Below are positions 9,033 through 18,481 of a stretch of DNA of 64,000 nucleotides, one piece after another (the first letter of the stretch is position 1; each line of letters opens with the position of its first letter). The notes under the pieces were generated by a model, which did no database searches, was not told the origin of the DNA, and was given only the letters and a program-made list of their open reading frames with translations. The translations under genes were made by a program, and so were the position numbers. Source of the DNA: Pelagibaculum spongiae (GTDB taxonomy: Bacteria > Pseudomonadota > Gammaproteobacteria > Enterobacterales > Pelagibaculaceae); the NCBI RefSeq assembly GCF_003097315.1, contig NZ_QDDL01000005.1:62001-126000 (forward strand). Reading direction: 5' to 3'.

Positions 9033-11699
9033 TTATTGCGAAGTAATTGTTAATGGAATCTGTAAGTCCAGTACATCCATTAAATCTTCAGGAATTAACA
9101 CTTGAGCTGCATCACTAGTGATTTCATTAAAGTGATTACTAATGAAGTTTGTTGCTACTTCTGAACAAGTATCATTAGGAGATAACTTAAAATTATCTGC
9201 TGAATTAATAACTCGCCAAGTTCCATGAACGGCAACAGCGTCAGAGTAACAATTATCATGAACAAGAATCAACGGTATGTTAGCAAAAATATCTAGGTTA
9301 TCAACAAAGTAATGCCAGTAATTAATAGCACTATTATGAAGCCGGTTATTAATAAAATAAGCAGGTCCAAAAACATTTGACGGTGCGCGTCCAGAATTCA
9401 CTCTCAATGCAAAATTAGTAAAGTTAATATTATTTCCAGCAAAGATTGTATCTCTAGCATCCCAAAACCTTATTTCATTTCTCGAGTTATCATCAAGACC
9501 AGAAAAATAGTTTTGTGTTGCTACCAAACGTTGATATTTTGCGTGAACAAAGATCCATGATTTATTAATGCTGTACTGTTCATCGTCTGGATTATACAGT
9601 CTCTTACTTGCAGAGCTTGTTACGTAATTTTTATTAAAATTAAAGCTTGTTCCTCTTATTGAAAACCATCCTTTTCGATAACTGCTTTGAAACTCATCTA
9701 AAACACTACCATCACGATTAGTTAATTTTTTAGCTTCTCTTAATCGTATATTCGCAGAACTATCAAGAAATCCTTGAACAGACGAAGTATTTTCAGCAGT
9801 GAGATCCCCTAAAAAATTATTAGTAACATTGGTAGTTTTAAGTTTGTATCCATGAAAAACATCTCCAGGGTAATCATTTCCCCGTAAGTATATATTACGA
9901 TTTACTTCATATCTTCCATGAGTTATAGACATCTGAGCATGTAGAGATTTTGTGTTATAAAAAATATTATTAGAAATATCTATATTATCTTTTATTCCAT
10001 AAAACAATACCCTAACATTTTCAAAAGATAGGTTTTGTATGACTTCACTATTGTATCTATCAAAATAATGAACATTACCAAGAAATGGAGTGGTTTCAGA
10101 ATAGCTACCATCTAATATACTCAATCCATTTTCATCACCAATTATACTATTTCCATTTTGTAAAATTAAGTTATTATCCATTCTGTAACGCCCAGGCGGT
10201 AAGTAAAGCGGCCTATCCATTGCAGCTAATTCGGTTAACACTGTTTGAATCGCTCCACCTTGATCTTCTTCTGGAAATGGTAAAATCCCTTTGTCTGCGG
10301 CACACACAGGCGTTCGGTCAGCTACAATTACAGGCATTTGATGACAATAGAAATCATTCGCTAACCTGAAATCAATGCTGTCTTCATAAAAACGATACTT
10401 GCTACAACTATTAACATTACAAGCAGTTAATCTTAAAGAACTAATACCATTGTTTATTTTTTCACTTGGAATTATGAACTCAAGTCCAGAAGAAATGTTT
10501 CCATATAAGTGATCTCCTTGATGAAATTCAACCGAAATATGGTAATTGATTGCTGAAGAAACGTCTTTCCAGCGAACTGTCACGTCTTGGTTTTGATCAG
10601 TTGTAAAATAAATAGGCGCATCACGAGGAATAATTGGAGCATTTAACACTGGAGCAAAGCTATGAAAATTTCTAACTTCAAAGTAAGTTGAAGCGTCAGA
10701 GTTATTCCAAAATCCATCTTCTGAAACGTCAGATTTATCGCCCATACCTACAAAAACTTGCTGATCAGGCGCTTGGCAAACCGTATAATTACGATATTCA
10801 AAGGTACGGTTCTCACCGCGGTAGAGCTCCCAATTCTGAGACATATCAGTACAAGCAAGTGCACTGTGGATTAGAAGGTCACCCTGTGTTCGTCCTTCGC
10901 CGTTAACAGAAGTTGCTACAACTCGCTGGCCAGAGGCTGCGCTTGTTTGTTCCCAGAAATGACTAATTAACGTACTGTGGCACGGTAAATCATATTGCAA
11001 TATTTCAGCTGATCCAGAATCTTCCGGATGACCAGAAGTGAATTGATTACCATGAGTTTCGCAGCTACCATCCACATCACGAACACCATGCGCAGCATGA
11101 ATATTGGCAGGATTATTCTCATGCTGGATAAAAATACGATCTGTATCTAAAGCTACATAGTCAGAGGGCAAAGTATAGCGAGCGATATTCTGATTACGCT
11201 GGCTATTAGCACCGCAATAATCTTGTGAATTATCCCAGCGCCCATTTCGTGTACCACTACAAACATATTGAACATCGCCCTGCACAGCCCATCCCTTATC
11301 AGAATCACTTATATCATTAGTCACATATTCACTTCCTCCAGTGCGACCAGATAAGCTTTGACTTGAAAGAATACTTAAGAGTGGAACAGAATTTGCGATA
11401 TCATTTTGAACTTGTGCTTTTGTTCTTTGAGACAAATCACCTCGAGCACACGTGCCAGAATAATGTGAAGAGTGATTATATGCACCATCAGAAGAGCTTG
11501 CATGAACTTCACACATTGAATTACTAGTATCTCGGTATCTTTTAAGCGTCAGAGTTATACCATCACTTCTTTGCAAATTAACTTCTGTGCCAATAATTGA
11601 AGTCCAAGAATTGTTTATTGGCTCTTGATCTTGTGCAATACTCTGCTGACTTATTAATGTCAGCATTAAAAATACAGAAAAACTCACAAGCTTATTCAT
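9033..11699 (-). CDS. Large secreted protein with a C-terminal parallel beta-helix
   Basis: An 888-residue exported protein. It has a clear signal peptide (MNKLV, hydrophobic core, cleavage near SIAQDQ). The N-terminal half is rich in Cys, Gly, Ser and aromatic residues. A fibronectin-like stretch lies near 360-440 (YHISVEFHQG and similar). From about residue 480 the sequence has the LYLPPGRYRMDNN ... GNSIIGDENG pattern seen at the start of pectate-lyase-like right-handed beta-helices, followed by many Asn-rich turns (ISNNIFYNT, VTNNFLGD) to about 800. Such folds occur in polysaccharide lyases and adhesins; no catalytic set is identifiable, so the substrate is unknown. The start ATG is supported by GGAG six bases upstream. 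The gene is monocistronic with its own terminator and is AT-rich. Confidence 0.85.
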   Translation of the reverse strand: MNKLVSFSVFLMLTLISQQSIAQDQEPINNSWTSIIGTEVNLQRSDGITLTLKRYRDTSNSMCEVHASSSDGAYNHSSHYSGTCARGDLSQRTKAQVQNDIANSVPLLSILSSQSLSGRTGGSEYVTNDISDSDKGWAVQGDVQYVCSGTRNGRWDNSQDYCGANSQRNQNIARYTLPSDYVALDTDRIFIQHENNPANIHAAHGVRDVDGSCETHGNQFTSGHPEDSGSAEILQYDLPCHSTLISHFWEQTSAASGQRVVATSVNGEGRTQGDLLIHSALACTDMSQNWELYRGENRTFEYRNYTVCQAPDQQVFVGMGDKSDVSEDGFWNNSDASTYFEVRNFHSFAPVLNAPIIPRDAPIYFTTDQNQDVTVRWKDVSSAINYHISVEFHQGDHLYGNISSGLEFIIPSEKINNGISSLRLTACNVNSCSKYRFYEDSIDFRLANDFYCHQMPVIVADRTPVCAADKGILPFPEEDQGGAIQTVLTELAAMDRPLYLPPGRYRMDNNLILQNGNSIIGDENGLSILDGSYSETTPFLGNVHYFDRYNSEVIQNLSFENVRVLFYGIKDNIDISNNIFYNTKSLHAQMSITHGRYEVNRNIYLRGNDYPGDVFHGYKLKTTNVTNNFLGDLTAENTSSVQGFLDSSANIRLREAKKLTNRDGSVLDEFQSSYRKGWFSIRGTSFNFNKNYVTSSASKRLYNPDDEQYSINKSWIFVHAKYQRLVATQNYFSGLDDNSRNEIRFWDARDTIFAGNNINFTNFALRVNSGRAPSNVFGPAYFINNRLHNSAINYWHYFVDNLDIFANIPLILVHDNCYSDAVAVHGTWRVINSADNFKLSPNDTCSEVATNFISNHFNEITSDAAQVLIPEDLMDVLDLQIPLTITSQ

Positions 11700-12715
11700 T
11701 TAAAACTCCTATTAAATACCCATTTATTTTTGAAGCAATACTAAAATCTATATCTTCTTTAAATTCTGGCCTACATCAGTAATAATTATATTTTTCACTA
11801 ACTTACACTTTCCCAGACTATATGTGACAACTCACTGTTAAAATCAATATACTCAGCATCTTAAGCTAGCAATTGAGGTGTGAATTATAAAATCATTCTA
11901 AAAAATATTTAATCTTCTTTAATAGATACTATATAGTTGTTTGATTTTTTATCTTGGGACAATAAGGTCACATATAATTAATTATTCAATAAAAAATCAT
12001 TTTGGCAGGGGTTTCTACACTAGCGTGCAATTTACATAAAACACATTAATAGTTTAAGACGCAATGAATTTAATTATCTATCATCACAATAGCGTATCCG
12101 TTTCTATTTTCAAATAGATTGTTTTTATAAAGAGAACTACTAGACATAATCGACTCTCTAATTTTACTAGTAGACCAATAAATTTTATCAGACTTGTTTT
12201 TACTTGGGTAAACTAGGTATTCAATTTCAGGTTTAATTTTGCACTACAAACTGAAAGATATCGACCTCAAAGAGGTTAAACTAAAATCCAAATATTCAGT
12301 AATCAACGCCTTCTTTAACTACAAGTTAACCGATAGAGTAAAACCCTGAACTGTTGTTCAAACTATTGCTTTTAAAGAATATTTTTATTAAAAATCCATA
12401 TTTTATTTTTAATATTGAAACTAGGTATGAAATCATGCTTTAGGAAGATTGGCGGAAATTTGCCGAATAACTATCACATTCGATAGACGTCAACCTCCAT
12501 TGGCTTTTTGATCGACATCCCAAAGAAATATGTAGCTTTCTATGTTTAAGTTACTGTTGCTTGCTAAACCTCAGCTAATGAACAATGAACGGTTGTAATT
12601 TCACGATAACAGGATAAAAAATATATCAATCGTACTTATGATGCTGATATTTGACTGATAATCGGTCACAATTAAGCCACAATAGGTATATCAATATTAC
12701 AGGTTTCAATAAATA
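11700..12715. other. 1-kb AT-rich region almost without genes
   Basis: No intact gene on either strand. It should hold the promoter of the minus-strand beta-helix gene at its left end and that of the methyltransferase gene at its right end, but no consensus pair stands out. One short coding-like remnant (12212-12349) is listed separately. Confidence 0.5.
12212..12349 (+). pseudogene. Possible outer-membrane beta-barrel gene remnant
   Basis: An open stretch of 45 codons between a TAA (12209-12211) and a TGA (12347-12349) encodes YKLKDIDLKEVKLKSKYS followed by VINAFFNYKLTDRVKP. This alternating pattern, with NAFFNYKLTDRVKP, resembles the strand-turn-strand segments of small Ail/OmpX/opacity-type barrels. 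No start codon with a ribosome-binding site and no further barrel strands are visible, so if real it is a decayed fragment. Similarity is judged by eye only. Confidence 0.3.
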
Positions 12716-13357
12716 ATGCTTTTAAATAAAAGCCAACGAATATATTCAATGACCAATCATCCCTTTTCTCAAGCCTGTCTTAATAACGCTCCGTTCATAT
12801 TGGATGTATTGAAGAAATACCTATCAGAACCTACAAGTGAAAATCATACTATTCAAATGCTTGAAATAGGCTCGGGTACTGGCCAACATGCTTCATATTT
12901 TTCTAGTGAGTTTCCATGGTTGAAGTGGCAAACCAGCGACCTACCCGAAAACCATGATGGTATCCGTAACTGGATTGAATATAGCCAGCAGAACAATATC
13001 TACCAACCGATCGTTCTTGATGTGCAAGATATTTGGAACCTCGGCAGTTATGATTTTTTTTATAGCTCAAACACCGCTCATATCATGAGTTGGCGAGAAG
13101 TGGAGTGCTTTTTCGAGAAAGCTCGAGTGCATTTAAAAGCTGGTGGTTTGTTCTTTTTATATGGCCCATTTAAATACAATGGTGCATTCACTAGTGAAAG
13201 TAATGCGGCCTTTGATAAAAAAATTAAATCTGATGTATCACATCGAGGAATACGAGATTTCGAAAGCATTCGTCAGCTTGCAGAGAAATCTCAGCTGCCT
13301 TTAATCGAAGACTGTGAAATGCCGGCTAATAATCGTTTATTAGTATTTGAAAAATAA
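12716..13357 (+). CDS. DUF938 family SAM-dependent methyltransferase-like protein
   Basis: A class I SAM-dependent methyltransferase fold. The family's characteristic N-terminus HPFSQACLNNAPFIL is present (residues 15-29 from the first ATG), then the glycine-rich SAM loop MLEIGSGTGQHASYF, an acidic strand end SDLPENHDGI, the motif SSNTAHIMSW, and YGPFKYNG. The substrate is not known for this family. Two starts are possible: the ATG at 12716 (213 residues) or the ATG at 12749 (MTNHPFSQ, 202 residues). Homologues usually begin close to the PFSQAC motif, so 12749 may be the true start; neither has a strong ribosome-binding site. The gene is followed at once by a terminator, so it is probably a single-gene transcript. 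Confidence 0.85.
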   Translation: MLLNKSQRIYSMTNHPFSQACLNNAPFILDVLKKYLSEPTSENHTIQMLEIGSGTGQHASYFSSEFPWLKWQTSDLPENHDGIRNWIEYSQQNNIYQPIVLDVQDIWNLGSYDFFYSSNTAHIMSWREVECFFEKARVHLKAGGLFFLYGPFKYNGAFTSESNAAFDKKIKSDVSHRGIRDFESIRQLAEKSQLPLIEDCEMPANNRLLVFEK

Positions 13358-13360
13358 TTT

Positions 13361-13390
13361 ATACGCTCATTAATTTGGGCGTATTTTATT
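13361..13390 (+). terminator. Terminator after the DUF938 gene
   Basis: Stem ATACGC (13361-13366) / GCGTAT (13379-13384) with a 12-nt loop, followed by TTTATTTAAAT. It lies 4 bp past the stop codon, between convergent genes. Confidence 0.55.
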
Positions 13391-13401
13391 TAAATACTCG
13401 A

Positions 13402-13755
13402 TTAATCTCCACCATCACCATCTCCACCGCCATCACTTCCTCCATCAAAAAAATCAAATTCAAAACCACCATCGCCCCCACCGACTCCAGATCTTGAATG
13501 ATGATTCTGGCCAATAAGAAACAACACAGCACCAACGCCCATCAACCCCATAATTAATGGGTCGAACTGATTGTGATAACCATATGCCGCAGAAGCGCCA
13601 AACATAACCAGGCCAGCTCCTAAAAAATTGATGCCAGACATTTTGGAGAGAAAGCCGCCGACAAATAGCAAAACACTACCAACAATTAGCTGGTTCTGCT
13701 CAAGCAGATAGCCACTGAAACATAAAATAACCAGCCCTAGTAATTGCAGCACCAC
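13402..13755 (-). CDS. Small membrane protein with a Gly/Asp-rich tail
   Basis: A 117-residue protein of unknown function. About four short hydrophobic segments fill residues 2-85 (for example LLGLVILCFSGYLL, VGSVLLFVGGFLS, FLGAGLVMFGASAAYGY and IMGLMGVGAVLFLIGQ). They are followed by a low-complexity tail of about 30 residues made almost only of Gly, Asp and Ser with two Phe pairs (FEFDFFDGG). The start is GTG at 13755, supported by AAGGA a few bases upstream. Gly/Asp/Ser tails on small membrane proteins recall TPM-type or repeat-rich proteins, but no family is recognised. It is convergent with the DUF938 gene and downstream of the metallopeptidase terminator, so it has its own promoter. Confidence 0.75.
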   Translation of the reverse strand: MVLQLLGLVILCFSGYLLEQNQLIVGSVLLFVGGFLSKMSGINFLGAGLVMFGASAAYGYHNQFDPLIMGLMGVGAVLFLIGQNHHSRSGVGGGDGGFEFDFFDGGSDGGGDGDGGD

Positions 13756-13814
13756 AAGATTCCTTTTGTTATTTTTTAGCTATCAAACCATAGTGATCGC
13801 TTTTTCTCCAGCAC

Positions 13815-13851
13815 AAAAAAACGGCCTCTAATGCAGAAGCACCAGAAGCCG
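13815..13851 (-). terminator. Rho-independent terminator of the interrupted metallopeptidase gene
   Basis: On the minus strand an 8-bp stem CGGCTTCT / AGAGGCCG (one G-T pair; plus coordinates 13844-13851 and 13822-13829) with a 14-nt loop is followed by seven T (13815-13821). It lies about 20 bp past the stop. Confidence 0.8.
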
Positions 13852-13872
13852 CGATTGGAACCGCTCTTAAAA

Positions 13873-15582
13873 CTATTTCACTTCGATAGGTTCAAAAATG
13901 ACTGTGTCAGTAAAATCATACTCGGCTTTATTGCCAGCTTTATCCAACAGGGTCATGGAAATCACACCCCACTTACCAGGTGCAGAACCCACCGGCAGTG
14001 TTTGGGTAGTAGTGTATTCCTTCCAAGCAGTTGGATCACCGTTGAAAAACAAAGTATCCATGTTGTCGTGATAAGCGTAATAAAGATACTCATCACCTTG
14101 AGGATTTCTTAGCTTGTAAGAAACCGTCCCCAAACCAGATTTATCATCTTTAGCCCAATAAGTAATAGTTACCTTGGTCTCACCATTTGGCTGATCAGGG
14201 TTGGTCGGTGTTGCAACAACCTTAATGCAACGACTGTCATCAGGAGCATTACAATTACTGATGTTCAATTCAGGCGCTTCAGTATCCACATTGGCACCGA
14301 TTGGCAAGCTCTTTTCAGGTGAAGCCTCCAACTCGGAATTTCCCTTGGCAAACCGCTCACTTTGCCGATTTAACGCCCGATCTTGCATAACGATCTGTGC
14401 CACAGAGTATTTTCCAGAGCGATAATATTCAGTTGTCACTAACTGCACTGAACAGCGACCATCAATTTCGCCATTTACCTGCTGGGTAAATTCACCATAT
14501 TCATCTGCCGAATAAACGCTGTAATCCTGGTTAGCAAAGCGAGAAAAACAAGCAAAGTCTTCTCGCATTCCTACATCTTCATCAACATCCCACTGTGCAG
14601 TAATGGTACGAATTTCACGGCAATCTGCTTGGCCGATGCAACCTTCTGGATATGTGCCCACCCGCTTTCCCAGAGAGATTTTTGCAGCAATTGGGTCACT
14701 TAACTCCAACATCATTGATTCATCAATATATTGAGGTGCAACAGTATCTTCACCTGGATTGTTGATAAACATTTGCCAGCCATAATCAGTACTGCGCTGG
14801 TAACGCTCATTACCTAATGGATCGGTAATGGTAATTTGTTCCGGTGCCCACCAGCCATTCTTGGCTGTTTCTGGCAGGGTAAAGCTAGCCTGCAAGTGAT
14901 CAGAAATGCGGCCACCTACTGGACGGAAATAAACATCTTTATAGGTATCGCCCTGAGAGAAGATTCGAGTGAATGCCGAAGACGCGCCTTCTAAACACTT
15001 GTCCAGCTGACAAGTAGATTTAGTGGTATGTAGGCGTAAATCGATAGTTACTCGTTTGCTTTGACCCGCTTCGCCGTTAACGGTCACTTCTATCTGTTTG
15101 ATTTTCCCCGGGTAAATATAATCCGGGTGCAAGTTCAAAACTTCAAAAGTCAAATCATCGCGAATGCTTTGTAAATAGAAAATACCGCCCATAATTCGAT
15201 TACGGATAAATTCATATTTTTGTGGTGCACGTGAACGCAGTTTATCTGGGTTATTTAAGAAGTAAGAAATACTTTCAGCCATATCCTCATTAGGATTTTT
15301 CAGCTGTGCATAACCAGAAACAAAATTAGTGGTTTTTACTGCAGACCAACCATCACTTGCATCAACCGAGATGTTTTCAAGGTCTGGGTTATATTCCGTG
15401 CCATGGCTATGGCGAGGACCACTCTCTACTACTTCGCTGCTGTAAGGTGGTAAAGAAAGGTAGTCGTCAACACTTTCATCACTATCAACCCGATACCATT
15501 GGGATAACTGCAACCATTCTTTTTTCATCTCACTGGAAAAAACATAGTGCCATAAGAAGTGCGCCTTCTCATGCAATACCAA
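13873..15582 (-). pseudogene. C-terminal part of a lipoprotein metallopeptidase split by an ISAs1 element
   Basis: This frame (569 codons from a TTG in the target duplication) is the 3' piece of the gene whose 5' piece lies at 16784-18127. The HEXXH zinc motif HEKAH lies at its codons 4-8. A conserved-looking acidic segment KNPNEDMAESISYF (about 95 residues further) could supply a third Glu ligand, which is an inference. Two or more beta-sandwich regions follow: about 150-290 (TVNGEAGQSKRVTIDLRL) and, near 440-565, an immunoglobulin-like domain with KVTITYWAKDDKSGLGTVSY. Removing the element and one duplication copy joins the pieces in frame as QRLV-LHEKAH, giving a 1009-residue protein. As it stands this piece lacks a signal peptide and probably is not functional. 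Confidence 0.85.
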
Positions 15583-15584
15583 TC
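15575..15584. repeat. Target-site duplication, left copy (ISAs1-type element)
   Basis: AATACCAATC, identical to the copy at 16800-16809 on the other side of the element. A 10-bp duplication fits the ISAs1 family. Confidence 0.95.
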
Positions 15585-16799
15585 CAGGGCAAACGCATGA
15601 TCAGGTATTTAAAAACAACAGCTTCTCAAGGTAGCTTTCATTCATGCAAGCTACCAGCCGTTTTCTTTTCATGCTGAGCCTTGGTGTCTTATCGTGCTTC
15701 AATAAATTCATTGATACTTGCCGCATAATCGTCATATTTTCTGCACTATAGTCTTTTCTAGCACGTTGTTCGTCTTCTCTGAAACACATGTCCAGCGTCC
15801 AGTGCATGATTTCCACCTGCCAATGCTGCCGGGCTGCTGAAAGAACCTCTTCTGCTGATAACTGATTGTTACTGCAAATATAATAATGTGTTTCGAAAGA
15901 TGTTTTTTCATCGATTGTTCGGCTTCTATCTATCCGGACAATGCTGTTTAGCGATGTCCATTCTGCTCGATTTGGTATTAAGTCAGAGGCATCTGCCACC
16001 CAGCAACGACGAATTTCATCCCGGTTTCGATTCTTTTCACTACTTTCAAAAAAATTAATCTCTGGGCGCCTGTAAGCTTTGGGTTTCTTTTTTTCAAAAT
16101 AATCATGAATATACTCGTGTAATGTAGGCTGATTACCTTTTACTGCCAGCAAATAATCTGCGCCCGATTCAATACACGCTTGAGTGATATCTTTTTGGCA
16201 ATTTAGCGCATCTGCAGTAATGATACTGCCTTGTGCGTCGATCAATTTCAGTAGGTCGGGTAATGCAGTAATTTCATTAGTTTTTTCATCTACCACTAAT
16301 TGCCCCAGCACGAGCTGATTTGCGCAACACCAGGCATTCATCATGTGCATTGCGCTCTTGCTATTTCTTTTGTCTTGGCTTCTTCGGGCTGTTTTCCCAT
16401 CGAGTGCAATGACAGACAATGTTTCTTTATCTACATCTTTGTGTTGTTCAATAAATCCTTGAACCCACTCAATAAAGCATTGCGTGAACTGCTCAGGCCG
16501 TATTCTTGAGAATACTCTTCCAAGGGTGTCGTGACTGGGAACGCCATCACTCATATCAACAAACTGACCAAGCCATGCTTGTTTATTTTCAGCAAATGTT
16601 TCAATGGTCTCCCAGTCATCTGCACCGCATAGCATGCCGCATAGACTGATCAAAAGAATTTTATCTAGGGAATGAGTGACCTTACCTTTTTGGCGAGGAT
16701 CTTCGATATCTGAAAAGTAATCAAGAACAGTAGGTGACATGGCTAAACACTAAGATTAAAAATGCCTGTATTCTAACATTTTTTTATGCGTTTGCCCTG
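15585..16799 (-). mobile_element. ISAs1-family insertion sequence, complete
   Basis: A 1215-bp element bounded by perfect 14-bp terminal inverted repeats, CAGGGCAAACGCAT (15585-15598) and ATGCGTTTGCCCTG (16786-16799), and flanked by the 10-bp duplication AATACCAATC. It carries one intact transposase gene, oriented like the gene it interrupts. The end sequence, element size and duplication length all fit the ISAs1 family. The perfect repeats and uninterrupted transposase point to a recent, probably still active copy. The right end supplies the TAA that ends the upstream fragment of the split gene. Confidence 0.95.
15601..16740 (-). CDS. ISAs1-family DDE transposase
   Basis: A 379-residue transposase. 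The N-terminal domain begins SPTVLDYFSDIEDPRQKGKV, typical of the family (H-repeat-associated/DDE_Tnp_1-associated N-terminus). The DDE catalytic residues are visible: Asp114 in VIALDGKTARRS, Asp177 in IITADALNCQKD, and Glu310 in RQHWQVEIMHWTLD. The YREK-like region LLAVKGNQPTLHE lies near 198-209. No frameshift or stop interrupts it. The start ATG is at 16740 reading leftward and the stop ends 16 bp inside the left end of the element. Confidence 0.96.
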   Translation of the reverse strand: MSPTVLDYFSDIEDPRQKGKVTHSLDKILLISLCGMLCGADDWETIETFAENKQAWLGQFVDMSDGVPSHDTLGRVFSRIRPEQFTQCFIEWVQGFIEQHKDVDKETLSVIALDGKTARRSQDKRNSKSAMHMMNAWCCANQLVLGQLVVDEKTNEITALPDLLKLIDAQGSIITADALNCQKDITQACIESGADYLLAVKGNQPTLHEYIHDYFEKKKPKAYRRPEINFFESSEKNRNRDEIRRCWVADASDLIPNRAEWTSLNSIVRIDRSRTIDEKTSFETHYYICSNNQLSAEEVLSAARQHWQVEIMHWTLDMCFREDEQRARKDYSAENMTIMRQVSMNLLKHDKTPRLSMKRKRLVACMNESYLEKLLFLNT

Positions 16800-18127
16800 A
16801 ATACCAATCGCTGCATATGTTCAAGGTTATTACCCTTGAAAGCTTTTTCCATGAATTCGATATAACCTGCACTCGGCCAGGCAACTGCAGGTGCATCGGG
16901 ATATAATGGATGATCATGGCCATTAGCACGACGCAATAATTGCTTTAAACCACGGCTAGAATCGTTTTTATCACGAATAATATGCAAACCAGTCGGCATT
17001 TCTTCCAGCTGGTTAATCACAACCATAATTTCTTCAGGTGTGAATGATTGCCATGCTGAAGGCTGGCGGTCCTGAACACCAGTCACTGGGGTGTTGGAAT
17101 AGAAGCTTCCCATACGGTGGTTGCTGCCATTACCGCGCTGGTCGATAGTGACGCCAAAGCGCTCCTCTAAAATATAATTGGCTGCAATCAGGTTGGTGCC
17201 ACCAGTAGTTAAATAATTAACCACGGCATGGTGCAAATTTTTAGAATAAAAACGACCACGCTGACCATCAACATTTGCAATTTGTGGCTCTGCATAACTA
17301 AATGCATCAACACTAATGTTTATCTGTTTGCCATCAATCGCAATGTTTTTATTGATCGGATCTTTATCTAAAGTCCAACGAGTTTCTTGTACATTATTGT
17401 CATTTGGTTTACACGGAAGCGCCTGAACTAATTCATTAAATGAACAATGCTTTTGCGGTAACTGTCGCATGGTTTCCAGCAAGCGATAGGCATGGGCTTG
17501 AGTCCATGGCAAGTCACCTGCATCATCAAGTACCACTCGATAATCACGATAGAGCATTTGTGCAGCAGCAATATTAGGGATTTCTTTTTCCAGCCCTTCT
17601 ATTTCAACAGTAATGGGATGGTTGACTGCTGAGGCGTATTCTAAGCCACTGACACTTTGACCGTCGTCTTGCCAAACATAATGGAATTTCCCATCTAGCT
17701 CTGGCGTTGGTTGGCTGTCGACTACTAAATTGGATGCTTGGTTACTTGGCTGTTCAAAAGCAGTAGATTGCTGGCGATAACCCCTTGCCTGAACTTTGAG
17801 GCTGTAATTTACACCGGGCGTTAAATCAGCAAATACATACCCGCCATCCGCAGCAATTCTTTGTGTGTGTAATTCTCCACCACCTGATGCAGTAATAACT
17901 ACATTTTCTGCTGCGACCAAACCACTAACCTGCCCTTGAATATTATTAGCAGTTGGATCTGGTGTAACGACTGGAGGCGTTGGGTCTGGTGTAACGACTG
18001 GAGGAGTTGGAGTGGTCGTTCCAGTAGTCGTATCTGTACTTGAATCACTACTGGAACTGCCGCCACCGCCGCAACCAGCTAAAATAATAGATAGCACCGC
18101 AGCGCTGACCAGATGTAACTTTTTCAT
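16784..18127 (-). pseudogene. N-terminal part of a lipoprotein metallopeptidase split by an ISAs1 element
   Basis: A 447-codon frame whose last five codons are element sequence. It starts with a lipoprotein signal peptide with lipobox LAGC (Cys19), followed by a Gly/Ser tract, a Thr/Pro linker with a repeated VVTPDPTPP unit, and a carboxypeptidase-regulatory-like beta domain at about 62-130 (VSGLVAAENVVITASGGGEL ... YVFADLTPGVNYSLKVQARG). A longer domain with no named family runs to residue 442 (NNIQ to QRLV), where the element begins. The HEXXH zinc motif lies just beyond in the downstream fragment (13873-15582). The truncated product could still be exported as a lipoprotein but lacks the zinc site. 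Confidence 0.85.
16800..16809. repeat. Target-site duplication, right copy (ISAs1-type element)
   Basis: AATACCAATC, identical to 15575-15584. It belongs to the interrupted reading frame (codons for RLV and two bases of the next). Confidence 0.95.
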
Positions 18128-18446
18128 CCCGATTCTCTCTCAAGTATTACTGTTACTTAATGCTGGAAAACAAATAACCAACAAGACCATTCGGCCTTAA
18201 GAACTACCAAAAATATTGAATATTTTGCGTTTATGGCAGTGTTAATTTTTAGCAAATACAACATGCCCTGCTTCAGCAGCAAATTCCAGCCAAGCTTGCT
18301 AATATGTGAGAGAGATCAAACTATTATTTACAATCCAAGAAGGTGAAGAAAAATTTTATACTTTATTTTAATGACTAATTTAAATGAATGTTTGTCACGT
18401 TTTTTAAGAAGGGGCGTAATCTATTTAGTCAGCAGCAGTTTGATAA
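18128..18446. other. Intergenic region upstream of the split lipoprotein gene
   Basis: About 320 bp that must carry the promoter of the minus-strand lipoprotein gene. I see no open frame and no clear consensus promoter. Confidence 0.4.
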
Positions 18447-18476
18447 AACAGCAGCAACAGTTTGCTGCTGTTTTTT
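18447..18476 (-). terminator. Terminator after the TRIC-type channel gene
   Basis: Perfect 9-bp stem AACAGCAGC (18447-18455) / GCTGCTGTT (18464-18472), 8-nt loop. The plus-strand side has six T and the minus-strand side four, so it may act in both directions. It is 6 bp past the stop of the minus-strand gene. Confidence 0.75.
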
Positions 18477-18481
18477 ATAAA

